Shown here piece after piece: positions 16,246 to 25,466 of a stretch of DNA of 50,516 bases. The stretch is from Globicatella sulfidifaciens DSM 15739 (GTDB lineage Bacteria > Bacillota > Bacilli > Lactobacillales > Aerococcaceae). Both the position numbers and the translations under genes were made by a program. Positions within the stretch are counted from its first letter, which is position 1. The number at the start of each line of letters is the position of its first letter. The stretch is taken from NCBI RefSeq assembly GCF_900167405.1, contig NZ_FUWO01000012.1:1-50516 (forward strand), read 5' to 3'. The notes beneath the pieces were generated by a model. It did not search any database. It worked only from the letters and a program-made list of their open reading frames with translations, and had not been told where the DNA came from.

Positions 16246-18735
16246 ATGAAAGCTACTTATAGTGTAAATGGAATGACTTGTGCTGCTTGCGCTAGTAAAA
16301 TTGAAAGAAAACTCAATAAGCTAGAGGGAGTACATGAAGCTGTTGTCAATTTAGTGACCGAAAAAGCATCTGTTGACTTTGACGAACAAAAAATTGATTT
16401 TGACACCATGCAAAAAAACGTCGCGGATTTAGGATATGAACTTTACCAAAACACCACTGCTACAGTCCCTAACCATTCAAACGTTCAAAACTATCAAATT
16501 AGCGGGATGACTTGCGCTGCTTGTGCGAGTAAGATTGAAAGAAAAATTAATCAATTGGATGAAGTACAAGAAGCGAGCGTTAATTTAGCTACTGAACAAA
16601 TGACCGTCATCTGGAAAGAGCAGTTTAACGAATCCTTAATTAAAAATACGGTAAATAATCTTGGCTACTCTGCAGAACCTATCTTATCCGCAGAAGACCA
16701 ATATTTAGAAAATCTAGCCAAAAAAGAAACCGAAATGAAACAGAAGAAACGACTTTTAATTCAAATGTCGCTATTTACCCTGCCACTCTTTTATTTGACG
16801 ATGGCGCCGATGGTGGGATTGCCTATTCCATCTTTTTTAGAAGCGCACCAGCATCCTAATGCCAATGTTATCACTCAATTGTTGTTAACTGCACCGGTTT
16901 TATGGTTAGGTCGCCACATCCTTATTCGCGGTTTCAAAGCACTATGGCATTTAGCTCCCAATATGGATTCTTTAATTGCAGTCGGAACGAGTGCAGCTTT
17001 TATCCAAGGAGTTGTCATGACTTTTCTTATATTAACCAACCGCCTTCATAGCGAAGGTCATTTAGAACTTTACTTCGAATCAGCCGCGGTGATCTTAACA
17101 TTAATGACACTTGGAAAGTACCTTGAAGACATCGCCAAAGGCAAAACGAGTGCTGCCGTCAAAAACTTAATGGATTTAGCACCAGAAGAAGCTCGTCGTG
17201 TAAAATCAGATGGACAAATCGAAACTATCCCACTTTCGATGGTCAAAATCGGTGATCACTTACTCGTGCGTCCAGGTGAAAGTTTAGGAGTGGACGGTCA
17301 CATTATTAAAGGCGAATCAGCGGTTGATGAATCGATGATTACAGGTGAAAGTATACCAATCAATAAAAAGGTTGGAGATACTGTAACGGGTGGAAGCATC
17401 AACAAAAATGGTTCGTTCACCTATGAAGTTACTAAAATCGGACAAGATACCTTAATTTCACAAATCGTGCGGCTCGTACAAGAAGCTCAAGGTTCAAAAG
17501 CAGAAATTGCTCGCTTAGCCGATACCATCTCGCTTTATTTTGTACCTACCGTCATCTTAATCGCCATCTTAAGCGGCTTAACTTGGTATTTCGTTCTAGG
17601 TTCAAGTCTTGATTTTGCCCTTAAAATTTTTATTAGTGTCCTTATTATTGCTTGTCCCTGTGCATTAGGCTTAGCGACACCAACCGCCATTATGGTAGGA
17701 ACAGGAAAAGCGGCTCAAAATGGTATTTTATTTAAAAACGGTGCGGCTCTAGAATCATTGCACAAAGCAGACGCCATTTTATTAGATAAAACTGGAACTA
17801 TTACGGAAGGAATCCCAACCGTAACCGACATCGTAACCACCGATACTATTAGTGCAGAACAATTTGTTCAACTGGTTTCAGCAGTCGAAGCCAGTTCGGA
17901 ACATCCATTAGGAGAAGCGATTGTCCGTTACGCCAAAGATAAAGGCTACCACACTAATCTAACAGTTTCTGATTTCAACAGCTTCACTGGACAAGGTGTC
18001 AAAGCCACCGTTGATAAGCAAGTGGTATTAATTGGCAATCAAAGTTTATTTGAAGGCAAAGTCGAAATCCCCCAAGAGGCTTTACAACAAGCCAAAAAGA
18101 TGGCTTCACAAGGTCGTACCCCGATGTATGTTGCTATCAATCAGCAATACGCTGGAATTATCGCTGTCGCGGACCCAATTAAAAAGCATAGTCAACAAGC
18201 GATTAAACAACTACAACACATGAAATTACAAGTCTATATGGTAACCGGAGATAACCACCACACGGCTAATGCGATTGCGCAACAAGTCGGGATTGATCAA
18301 GTGTTTAGTGAAGTGCTTCCCGAAGATAAAAGTAATGTCGTAAAGAAAATTCAATCAAGAAATCATAAAGTCATTATGGTAGGTGACGGAATCAACGATG
18401 CGCCTGCTTTAGCCATTGCTGATATCGGGATAGCGATTGGTTCAGGAACGGATATCGCTATTGAATCAGCCGACACTATCTTAATGAACAATGAATTAAG
18501 TGACGTGATTACCGCTATTGATTTAAGTCACCAAACCCTACGTAATATTAAACAAAATCTTTTCTGGGCTTTCGCTTACAATGTCATTGGCATCCCGGTA
18601 GCAATGGGGATTATTTTTGGACTCTTTGATGGTCCTTTACTCAATCCAATGGTCGCAGCTTTAGCAATGAGTTTTAGTTCAATTACTGTCCTATTGAATG
18701 CTTTACGTTTACGCTTTTACCAGCCTGATAAATAG
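16246..18735 (+). CDS. copA: Cu(I)-exporting P1B-type ATPase CopA
   Basis: 829 aa. Two N-terminal metal-binding domains each carry GMTCAAC (Cys12/15 and Cys90/93). After paired membrane helices come TGES (actuator), IACPCALGLATPTA (the CPC metal site in the membrane), DKTGTITEG (phosphorylated Asp), SSEHPLGEAI (the HP nucleotide motif), MVTGDN and MVGDGINDAPALA. A final helix pair carries the Y-N and M-x2-S residues of the Cu(I) subclass (AYNVIGIP; MSFSSITVLLNALR). It pumps Cu(I) out of the cytosol. The AAAGGAGGAAG ribosome site is strong. It is the last gene of copYZA; no clear T-run hairpin is adjacent, only a degenerate repeat element. Confidence 0.97.
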   Translation: MKATYSVNGMTCAACASKIERKLNKLEGVHEAVVNLVTEKASVDFDEQKIDFDTMQKNVADLGYELYQNTTATVPNHSNVQNYQISGMTCAACASKIERKINQLDEVQEASVNLATEQMTVIWKEQFNESLIKNTVNNLGYSAEPILSAEDQYLENLAKKETEMKQKKRLLIQMSLFTLPLFYLTMAPMVGLPIPSFLEAHQHPNANVITQLLLTAPVLWLGRHILIRGFKALWHLAPNMDSLIAVGTSAAFIQGVVMTFLILTNRLHSEGHLELYFESAAVILTLMTLGKYLEDIAKGKTSAAVKNLMDLAPEEARRVKSDGQIETIPLSMVKIGDHLLVRPGESLGVDGHIIKGESAVDESMITGESIPINKKVGDTVTGGSINKNGSFTYEVTKIGQDTLISQIVRLVQEAQGSKAEIARLADTISLYFVPTVILIAILSGLTWYFVLGSSLDFALKIFISVLIIACPCALGLATPTAIMVGTGKAAQNGILFKNGAALESLHKADAILLDKTGTITEGIPTVTDIVTTDTISAEQFVQLVSAVEASSEHPLGEAIVRYAKDKGYHTNLTVSDFNSFTGQGVKATVDKQVVLIGNQSLFEGKVEIPQEALQQAKKMASQGRTPMYVAINQQYAGIIAVADPIKKHSQQAIKQLQHMKLQVYMVTGDNHHTANAIAQQVGIDQVFSEVLPEDKSNVVKKIQSRNHKVIMVGDGINDAPALAIADIGIAIGSGTDIAIESADTILMNNELSDVITAIDLSHQTLRNIKQNLFWAFAYNVIGIPVAMGIIFGLFDGPLLNPMVAALAMSFSSITVLLNALRLRFYQPDK

Positions 18736-18753
18736 AAACTACAACACTTATGA

Positions 18754-18860
18754 GACTTGGCCAGCCGAAGAAGATGAGAGGTTTTTCGCTTCGTCTGCCA
18801 TACCAAGTCACCATTGGGAGTGGACCAAAAGGAGAATATTAAATGATTTTTGCCTCCCCT
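18754..18860 (+). repeat. degenerate dispersed hairpin repeats behind copA
   Basis: GACTTGG (18754-18760) pairs with CCAAGTC (18803-18809), with CAG/CTG and CGAAG/CTTCG pairing inside, around TTTTTCGCTTCGTCTGCC, which is recognisable from the family. A second, more decayed copy begins at TTGGGAGTGGACC (18814). A fragment TCTGCCCACCACTCAACCGCCGC lies near 18908-18935, showing the GTTGAGTGGT module in reverse. Nothing else is visible in 18736-19010. Confidence 0.55.
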
Positions 18861-19010
18861 GAAACCGCTGGCATAATTGAATAGGTATTAAACAAGTATT
18901 TAAGACGTTGTCTGCCCACCACTCAACCGCCGCACATTTAATGAACAAACAATAACCTGATTGATTTAATCGAGTTTATGCCTATCATCATTCAATCATA
19001 AAATAAAAAT

Positions 19011-19060
19011 AGGAATCTGCATTTAAGACGTGTTGAACACACTTAATTCTGCAGATTCCT
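19011..19060. terminator. bidirectional terminator between copA and the GT4 gene
   Basis: AGGAATCTGC(A) at 19011-19021 pairs with TGCAGATTCCT ending at 19060. T-runs lie outside on both strands, and an inner ACGTGTT/AACACAC pairing is present. It sits between convergent genes. Confidence 0.85.
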
Positions 19061-19076
19061 TTTATTATGTTTTAAA

Positions 19077-20099
19077 TTATTCTACCCATCGTTTATAAAA
19101 TCGAGTGTAATAATCATCCCAAAGTTGTGCAACATTCTCTTCAGAATAATCGGTGGCGATTTTATTTGATGCTGCTTTCGCTTTAGCCATTGTTTCAGGC
19201 TTGGTCATCAATTCTTTAATATAGTCAACAAATGCTTCATTATTATTCGCTCTTAAATAATCAGTAAAGTAAATTTTTTCATACAAATCTAAATCTCTCA
19301 CTAAAATCGGCAATCCGCTATTAACTGCTTCTAAAATTGAGACAGGAAACAGTTCATTATAAGATGTCGTTAGTAAAAGATCACACGCATTGTATAACTC
19401 ATTCATTTGCTCACGGTCTACAATCCCGACAAATTTTACATTGGAAGGCGGATTTTTAATAACAGCCGTTAATTGATCATAGCCGTCGGTAATCTTTCCA
19501 AAACTAAACCCACCTGCCCAAATAAACTGCACTTCTGGTAACTGTTTAGCTATTTCAATAAAGTCAAGTACTCCTTTACGGGTTTGTACTTGCCCTACAC
19601 TTATGACTGTAAATTTATCTAATGATAAATTGTGTTTTTTAAAGAGCTCACTCGGTTCATTAATCTCTTTTGGATAGAAATCTTTCGTCGCTACTACATT
19701 GGGGATATATGTTATTCGGTCTTTATCGATACCATATTGCTTTAAAGGTTCGATAAAAATAGGATTCACCACGATTAACTCTTCTGCATCTTTGTAAAAA
19801 TGAATGAAGTAGTGATAAAAAAAAGATTGAACAATTTTAGGCAATTTGATGCTACCTTCTACTGTTTCAGGTAAAAAATGGACATGCATGCATGATGGCT
19901 TTTTCGATATTTTCATTTGCCAAAAACATTTGGGATGAATCGTATGAATATGATTAAAATCAGCCTCTTTCGCATTATTATAAGTTAGCTTTATTTTATC
20001 GGATAATTTTAATTCAATTAGTTTGATTAACTCAAAGTAGGCACTTCCGACACCTTGCCCTTTGACTTCCTCTCCTTTAGAGATCATGTTTATTATCAA
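19077..20099 (-). CDS. GT4 family glycosyltransferase, possibly glycolipid synthesis
   Basis: About 340 aa. The N-terminus INMISKGEEVKGQGVGSAYFELIKLI has the G-Q-G-V-x-S-A-Y acceptor-side glycine motif. The donor domain has VISVGQVQTRKGVLDF and the E-x7-E motif in NELFPVSILEAVNSGLP. The layout resembles Gram-positive enzymes that add the second sugar to glycosyl-diacylglycerol (LafB/CpoA-like), but that is inference. Start: an upstream TTG (20141) opens the longest frame. TTG at 20099 is preceded at 9 bases by AAGGAG, and ATG at 20087 lies a little further on, so I chose 20099. No operon partner is nearby; it converges with copA. Confidence 0.78.
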   Translation of the reverse strand: MIINMISKGEEVKGQGVGSAYFELIKLIELKLSDKIKLTYNNAKEADFNHIHTIHPKCFWQMKISKKPSCMHVHFLPETVEGSIKLPKIVQSFFYHYFIHFYKDAEELIVVNPIFIEPLKQYGIDKDRITYIPNVVATKDFYPKEINEPSELFKKHNLSLDKFTVISVGQVQTRKGVLDFIEIAKQLPEVQFIWAGGFSFGKITDGYDQLTAVIKNPPSNVKFVGIVDREQMNELYNACDLLLTTSYNELFPVSILEAVNSGLPILVRDLDLYEKIYFTDYLRANNNEAFVDYIKELMTKPETMAKAKAASNKIATDYSEENVAQLWDDYYTRFYKRWVE

Positions 20100-20212
20100 T
20101 CTATACGACTCCTTTGCTTGAGTTCTCTTTACTAAATTCAATTATACAAAATTTTTCCCGTTTTGTAGAGTTAGTTAATATTAAATTATGATTAAACTTA
20201 AAAAAACGAATA

Positions 20213-20265
20213 GGAGTGCGCAGGAAGTAGAAAATCGATTGATTTCCGCTTCGTCTGCCCACCCC
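20213..20265 (+). repeat. dispersed hairpin repeat copy
   Basis: AGTGCGCAGGAAGTAGAAAATCG pairs with the later TTCCGCTTCGTCTGCCCACCCC half, the same palindrome as at 28131 and 42082. After it, TTTATTAGGTCATAAATGAGTCATTAAACGCAGTTTGAG (about 20272-20311) is a reversed relic of the TTGAGTGGTCTCAAACTGCGTCTTAA module. Nothing else is evident in 20142-20425. Confidence 0.75.
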
Positions 20266-20425
20266 AAAGTTTATTAGGTCATAAATGAGTCATTAAACGC
20301 AGTTTGAGTTAACTCTTATTATTTTGGTTTTTATTAAAAATGAGTCATATTATAACTAACAGGTAGACAAAGATTGACTTTGAACAGAGAAAGTCTATAT
20401 CTCAAACACCAAAATTATTTAATGT

Positions 20426-22162
20426 CTATTTTCGCTTATTCTTAATAAGAATAAACCCTCCTCCGGCTAATATGAGTGCTACGATAACAATCCATAAAGA
20501 GTCTTGTTCACCCGTTTGTGGTAATAAACCTTTTTGAACTTGTTTTGTTTTACTCACTTGTAATGCTTGAGTAGTGGTTGGTTCTGATGTTGTTGACATT
20601 TCATGCGTTGTTTCGGTGGTGTCGCTCTGAACGGTTGTGGTATCAGTTTGATTACTTTGGTAATTTTCCAATAATATTTTTTCAACTGCATCATAAGTCG
20701 ATATGTTGGCTGACGCTTCCCAATTTAATAACATCATCAGTAAAGAATCAATATGTTTTAATTGTTCTAGTGTCAGAGCTGTCTTAGTGGTTAAATTATT
20801 TATAGTACTCTCAAGTAATTGATCAAATAAATGAGGATAATTATTATAAGCTTGTTTAAATGGATATGTGACATCATTACCTTGTAGATGGACTTCTCGA
20901 CTCCATTGAAGGAAGTCTTCATCTGGAATTTGACTTGCAATAGCTTGTGTCATTGGTGTATGGGTAATCGCAAATTCACGTAATGTATTCGCCACATCGA
21001 AAATTTGTTGGGTAGTGAATCTTTCAGGATAATACGTCACAAACGCTCTTCTGAACACTTTTAGATAATTATCATCGGTAGCAGTGAGTGGCAATCCTGT
21101 AATTTCACTAATCTTACTTAATTCTTGTGACGTAATACTTGATAGTTGTTCGGCTGAAATATCGGTTCTTTCAAGTAGCTTTTGTCTAAACTGTTCTTCT
21201 TCGATTTCTTGGGAAACTGAGGTAGTTTCTGATGTTAAAGTTGTTTCAATTGTAGTTGTTTCTTCAGCTACCGTTTCTTCGACGGTTGTTTCATCCACTA
21301 CACTTTCTTCAGATGTTTCGACGGAACTCGTATCGCTAATAGTCTCTTCAACGGTTGTGTCTTCTGTCTCTTCTATTGTACTTTCTTGACTCATTTCGAC
21401 AGTAGTTGATTCCGTTACCGTTTCTTCTGTTGCTTCAACTGAAGAACTTTCCACGTTGGTAGTTTCAGATGATTCGTCGGATATATCCTCGGATAAGGTT
21501 GTCTCTGGATCTTCCATGATTGTATCCGCTATGGTTTCGACTTCGGTTGTTGGTGTTGTTTCAGCTTCAGTTACTGTTGTATCTGGTGCAACCGTCGTGG
21601 TTTCTACCAAGGCATTTTCAGCCGATTTGACTGCAGCGCGTTCACCCTCTGATAATTTTCCATAATTAAGATCCACATTTGCCAAAACCTCTTGTATGGC
21701 TTTTGTCGCATCATCTGGATAGGCTTGTTTCGCACTATCATACTCAGAAATTAATGCTTTTGGATCAACATTTTTTAACTCTTCTGCTGACTTACCAGTC
21801 GTACTGATAATTTCCGCTAATATACTCTTAAATTTTGCTATTTCTACTGAATCTGAAATCAATCCTAATTGCGAATAGTGACTTGCAATGGAATGATAAA
21901 TATCTTGCCATGGAGTTGCATTAGATGCCGATTCATAAAATTTTAAAAGATCTTCATTATCTACTTTTGCTAACTGTGTCTCTACGATGGGTTCTTGTGT
22001 CAAGAGGCTTGTTTTTATCTTAGCTAATAGGGCTAATTTATCCTCTTGTGCGAATACACTATACCCATTTTCGGTATGACCAATGACATTTACAAAACTA
22101 GGAAAAAAACTACCAAAAACCATTGTACTTAATGATACTATTACCATTTTTTTCAGTTTCAT
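20426..22162 (-). CDS. LPxTG-anchored surface protein, Ser/Thr/Glu-rich
   Basis: 578 aa. A signal peptide occupies about residues 1-40 (MVIVSLSTMVFGSFFPSFV...VFAQE). A helical N-terminal region (45-185) is followed by a low-complexity acidic stretch rich in TTVEE and SSVET (about 188-325). A second helical region (330-520) repeats motifs of the first, for example the ISAEQLSSITSQELSKISE / KSAEELKNVDPKALISEYD pattern. The sortase signal LLPQTGEQ, a hydrophobic helix and KNKRK end the protein. It is covalently wall-linked by family knowledge; ligand and role are unknown. ATG with AGGAGGGAT upstream. It is a single gene. Confidence 0.85.
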   Translation of the reverse strand: MKLKKMVIVSLSTMVFGSFFPSFVNVIGHTENGYSVFAQEDKLALLAKIKTSLLTQEPIVETQLAKVDNEDLLKFYESASNATPWQDIYHSIASHYSQLGLISDSVEIAKFKSILAEIISTTGKSAEELKNVDPKALISEYDSAKQAYPDDATKAIQEVLANVDLNYGKLSEGERAAVKSAENALVETTTVAPDTTVTEAETTPTTEVETIADTIMEDPETTLSEDISDESSETTNVESSSVEATEETVTESTTVEMSQESTIEETEDTTVEETISDTSSVETSEESVVDETTVEETVAEETTTIETTLTSETTSVSQEIEEEQFRQKLLERTDISAEQLSSITSQELSKISEITGLPLTATDDNYLKVFRRAFVTYYPERFTTQQIFDVANTLREFAITHTPMTQAIASQIPDEDFLQWSREVHLQGNDVTYPFKQAYNNYPHLFDQLLESTINNLTTKTALTLEQLKHIDSLLMMLLNWEASANISTYDAVEKILLENYQSNQTDTTTVQSDTTETTHEMSTTSEPTTTQALQVSKTKQVQKGLLPQTGEQDSLWIVIVALILAGGGFILIKNKRK

Positions 22163-22297
22163 TTAAAATCCCTCCTCTTAGTATTTTAAGTATAAAAAAT
22201 ATTTGTGAAGTTTCTGAGAAAAAATCAAGCTAAATTGTATAAAGTTTTAGTTTCTTTTACTCGCTTTATGAATAATTTATGGTATGATATCTTTGGA

Positions 22298-22319
22298 TGT
22301 TTTGGGTTTGCTCAAAACA
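22298..22319 (+). promoter_or_regulatory. leader hairpin before the ABC-F gene
   Basis: TGTTTTG at 22298-22304 pairs with CAAAACA at 22313-22319 over an 8-base loop, 14 bases before the AAAGGAGG ribosome site. There is no T-run, so it is not a simple terminator. A possible -10 (TATGAT, 22283-22288) precedes it. It may be only an mRNA 5' stabiliser. Confidence 0.35.
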
Positions 22320-22347
22320 CATGAACCATAAAGGAGGAAATATCTGA

Positions 22348-23979
22348 ATGATCAATGTTTCTAATGTCAGCTTACAATTTCCGGATCGTAAATTGTTTGA
22401 TGAAGTAAACATTACATTTAACCCTGGCAACTGCTATGGTGTTATCGGTGCAAATGGTGCTGGAAAATCAACATTTTTAAAAATTTTATCTGGTGAGGTT
22501 ACACCGACGACAGGTTCTGTTACGATGGACCCTAATGAGCGTTTAGCGGTATTAAGCCAAAACCACTATGGTTTCGAAGAATATAATGTCATTGAAACAG
22601 TCATGATGGGACACAAAGAGCTCTATGATGTAATGAAAGAAAAAGATGCTATCTATATGAAAGAAGATTTTTCTGATGAAGATGGTATTAGAGCGGGTGA
22701 ACTAGAAGGTTTATTTGCTGAAATGGGTGGCTGGGAAGCTGAATCAGAAGCGAGCAATATGCTACAAGGTCTTGGTATCCCTACTGAAATGCACTACTCA
22801 AAAATGAGTGAATTAATTGAAGCAGATAAAATTAAAGTCTTACTAGCCCAAGCTTTATTCGGCAAACCTGATAATTTACTTTTAGACGAGCCGACCAACG
22901 GTTTAGATGCTCAAGCTATTGATTGGTTAAGTGATTTTATCCTTGACTTCCCGAATACTGTGATTGTCGTTTCTCACGACCGCCACTTCTTAAATACTGT
23001 GTGTACACATATGGCCGATGTGGACTTTGGTAAAATTAAAATTTATGTGGGTAACTATGATTTCTGGTTACAATCAAGTCAATTAGCTGCAAAAATGGCT
23101 GCAGACCAAAACGCGAAAAAAGAAGAACAAATCAAAGAATTACAAGCATTTATAGCGCGCTTCTCTGCGAACGCCTCTAAATCAAAACAAGCCACATCGC
23201 GTAAAAAATTATTAGATAAAATTACCTTAGATGATATTCAACCTTCTTCACGTCGCTATCCTTTTGTTGGATTTACCCCTGAACGTGAAATTGGTAATGA
23301 TTTACTACGTGTCGAAGGATTATCAAAAACTATTGATGGTGAGAAAGTATTAGATAACGTCACTTTTACACTTCAACGTGATGATAAAGTAGCCTTTGTA
23401 AGTCGTAATGATAATGCTGTCACTGCATTCTTTAATATTCTTATGGGGGTTGATGAACCCGATTCCGGTACATTTGAATGGGGTGTCACCACTTCTCAAA
23501 CATATTTACCTCGTAATTCTGGAGATGAATTTGACGGAGTAAATCTAAATATTGTAGACTGGTTAAGACAGTATGCAGCTAAAGAAGAACAAGATAATAC
23601 TTTCTTACGCAGCTTCTTAGGCCGTATGCTTTTCTCAGGTGAAGACGTAATGAAACCTGTTAATGTGCTTTCTGGTGGTGAGAAAGTTCGTTGTCTATTA
23701 TCGAAAATGATGTTATCTAAAGCAAATGTTTTAGTTATGGACCAACCGACGAACCACTTAGACTTAGAGTCTATTACCGCATTAAACGAAGGTTTAATTA
23801 AATTTAAGGGCGCAATTTTAATTGCTTCTCATGACTATGAAGTATTAAATACGACTTGTAACCGAGTAATTGAATTAACACCAACTGGCGCCTTTGACCG
23901 TATTAATACAAAATACGAAGAATACGTTGAAGATAAAGATTTACAACAACGTGTTGCAGCAATGTACCCAACAAAATAA
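22348..23979 (+). CDS. ABC-F family ATPase (YbiT/YkpA-like) with one degenerate ATP site
   Basis: 543 aa, two ABC domains without membrane segments, the layout of ribosome-acting ABC-F proteins. Domain 1 has a perfect Walker A (GANGAGKST, 34-42), Walker B with catalytic Glu181 (LLLDEPTNGLD) and the His210 switch, but no LSGG signature (SELIEAD instead). The linker (240-300) carries RFSANASKSKQATSRKK, characteristic of the YbiT/YkpA branch. Domain 2 has a good signature LSGGEKV (441-447), but its P-loop is destroyed (VSRNDNAVTAFF, 351-362) and the catalytic Glu is Gln466 (MDQPTNHLD). One composite site is therefore intact and the other dead. ATG with AAAGGAGG; 36 bp before guaC. Confidence 0.93.
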   Translation: MINVSNVSLQFPDRKLFDEVNITFNPGNCYGVIGANGAGKSTFLKILSGEVTPTTGSVTMDPNERLAVLSQNHYGFEEYNVIETVMMGHKELYDVMKEKDAIYMKEDFSDEDGIRAGELEGLFAEMGGWEAESEASNMLQGLGIPTEMHYSKMSELIEADKIKVLLAQALFGKPDNLLLDEPTNGLDAQAIDWLSDFILDFPNTVIVVSHDRHFLNTVCTHMADVDFGKIKIYVGNYDFWLQSSQLAAKMAADQNAKKEEQIKELQAFIARFSANASKSKQATSRKKLLDKITLDDIQPSSRRYPFVGFTPEREIGNDLLRVEGLSKTIDGEKVLDNVTFTLQRDDKVAFVSRNDNAVTAFFNILMGVDEPDSGTFEWGVTTSQTYLPRNSGDEFDGVNLNIVDWLRQYAAKEEQDNTFLRSFLGRMLFSGEDVMKPVNVLSGGEKVRCLLSKMMLSKANVLVMDQPTNHLDLESITALNEGLIKFKGAILIASHDYEVLNTTCNRVIELTPTGAFDRINTKYEEYVEDKDLQQRVAAMYPTK

Positions 23980-24015
23980 TCGTAAGATTAAATTAAAAGG
24001 AGTTATTTAAATAAA

Positions 24016-24990
24016 ATGGAAGTTTTTGACTACGAAGATATTCAGTTAATCCCTAATAGATGTATTGTAAGTAGCCGTTCAGAATGTGATACCTCCATAA
24101 AATTTGGACCGCGCACATTCAAAATCCCTGTAGTTCCTGCTAATATGCAAACCGTAATCAATGAAGAATTAGCGATTTGGTTTGCTGAAAATGATTATTT
24201 CTACATCATGCACCGTTTTGATGAAGAAGGTCGTAAACCTTTTATCAAAATGATGCATGATAAGGGCTTATTTGCTTCTATCAGTGTTGGTATTAAACCA
24301 TATGAGTATGATTTCGTACGCGAATTAGTTGCTGAAAACTTAATTCCAGAATATACTACTATCGACGTTGCTCATGGGCATTCTGACGATGTCATTAAAA
24401 TGATTCAATTCATCAAAAAAGAAATGCCTGATACATTCTTAATTGCAGGTAATGTCGCAACGCCAGAAGGTGTTCGTGAATTAGAATTAGCAGGTGCCGA
24501 TGCTACTAAAGTGGGTGTAGGTCCTGGTCGTGTATGTATTACTAAATTAAAAACAGGATTTGGAACGGGTGGTTGGCAATTAGCAGCAATTCGTTTATGT
24601 GCTAAAGCAGCGCGCAAACCTATTATTGCTGATGGTGGAATTCGTCATAATGGCGATATTGCTAAATCAGTACGTTTCGGTGCAAGCATGGTAATGATTG
24701 GCTCGTTATTAGCCGCTCACGAAGAAAGTCCTGGTTTAACTCGTAAAATTGATGGTAAAATCTTTAAAGAATATTTCGGAAGTGCTTCTGAATTCCAAAA
24801 AGGTGAACGTAAAAACGTCGAAGGAAAAATTGAATTAATCCCAACACGTGGACACTTATCTGACACCTTAATTGAAATGCAACAAGACTTACAATCTTCT
24901 ATCTCTTACGCTGGGGGTAAAGATTTAGATTCTATCCGTAAAGTGGATTATGTAATTGTTCGTAACACCGTATATAACGGAGATAGATAA
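24016..24990 (+). CDS. guaC: GMP reductase (GuaC, type 2)
   Basis: 324 aa TIM-barrel enzyme of the IMPDH/GMPR superfamily without CBS domains. It converts GMP to IMP with NADPH. The opening [23 protein letters not shown] is typical of the Firmicute type. The catalytic loop [20 protein letters not shown] holds the nucleophilic Cys (near residue 174), followed by [19 protein letters not shown] for phosphate binding and the flap [12 protein letters not shown]. It differs from IMP dehydrogenase in lacking the CBS insert and the long mobile flap. ATG with AAAGGAGTT. It is likely co-transcribed with the ABC-F gene and ends at a strong terminator. Confidence 0.95.
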   Translation: MEVFDYEDIQLIPNRCIVSSRSECDTSIKFGPRTFKIPVVPANMQTVINEELAIWFAENDYFYIMHRFDEEGRKPFIKMMHDKGLFASISVGIKPYEYDFVRELVAENLIPEYTTIDVAHGHSDDVIKMIQFIKKEMPDTFLIAGNVATPEGVRELELAGADATKVGVGPGRVCITKLKTGFGTGGWQLAAIRLCAKAARKPIIADGGIRHNGDIAKSVRFGASMVMIGSLLAAHEESPGLTRKIDGKIFKEYFGSASEFQKGERKNVEGKIELIPTRGHLSDTLIEMQQDLQSSISYAGGKDLDSIRKVDYVIVRNTVYNGDR

Positions 24991-25000
24991 CATAATAACA

Positions 25001-25047
25001 GGCGGGCAAGTAGTAAATTATTTGATTTGCTACTCGCCCGCTTTTTT
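25001..25047 (+). terminator. Rho-independent terminator of guaC, related to the hairpin repeat
   Basis: GCGGGCAAGTAG (25002-25013) pairs with CTACTCGCCCGC (25030-25041), followed by six T. The GGGCAAGTAGTAAATTATTTGATTT... core shows it belongs to, or was converted by, the dispersed hairpin family. Confidence 0.9.
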
Positions 25048-25341
25048 ACTATATTCATTATTCTGCTTAAACGTTTCAATTCATTCTCTTATCTATTATA
25101 TAGGATTGATGATAATTACAATCAAATTTTAGAAGTAATTTTTCTAATTCTCTCATAACGTTTACGCAAATTAAAAAGAAGTCAAGTAAAAATGGAATAT
25201 TTCTACATGACTTCTATTAATGTTTTAATGGAAATGGGGCTAAACATGATTAATTCAGTCAAGTGATTGCTCGATGATGGTTAGATCAGTGATTGAGAGA
25301 CATCAATCTATATTTTAAGACTAATTTGATACTTTCGCAAA

Positions 25342-25388
25342 GGTAGGGGGAAACAAAGCGAAATGCATCTAATTTTCGTCTCCTAACC
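25342..25388 (+). repeat. degenerate dispersed hairpin repeat behind the galactanase gene
   Basis: GGTAGGGGGAAACAAAGCGAAATGCATCTAATTTTCGTCTCCTAACC keeps the AAGCGAAA...ATCTAATTTTC core and the outer GGTAGG/CCTAACC pairing of the family. In the rest of 25048-25466 I see only a short hairpin AGAAGTCA/TGACTTCT (about 25176-25216) without a T-run, and no gene. Confidence 0.5.
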
Positions 25389-25466
25389 ACTGCATCAATA
25401 TAATTGATGGACACTTTTTTATCAATTTGCTCTTCCTTTGACATTCTCAATTTACCAAAACTATTT

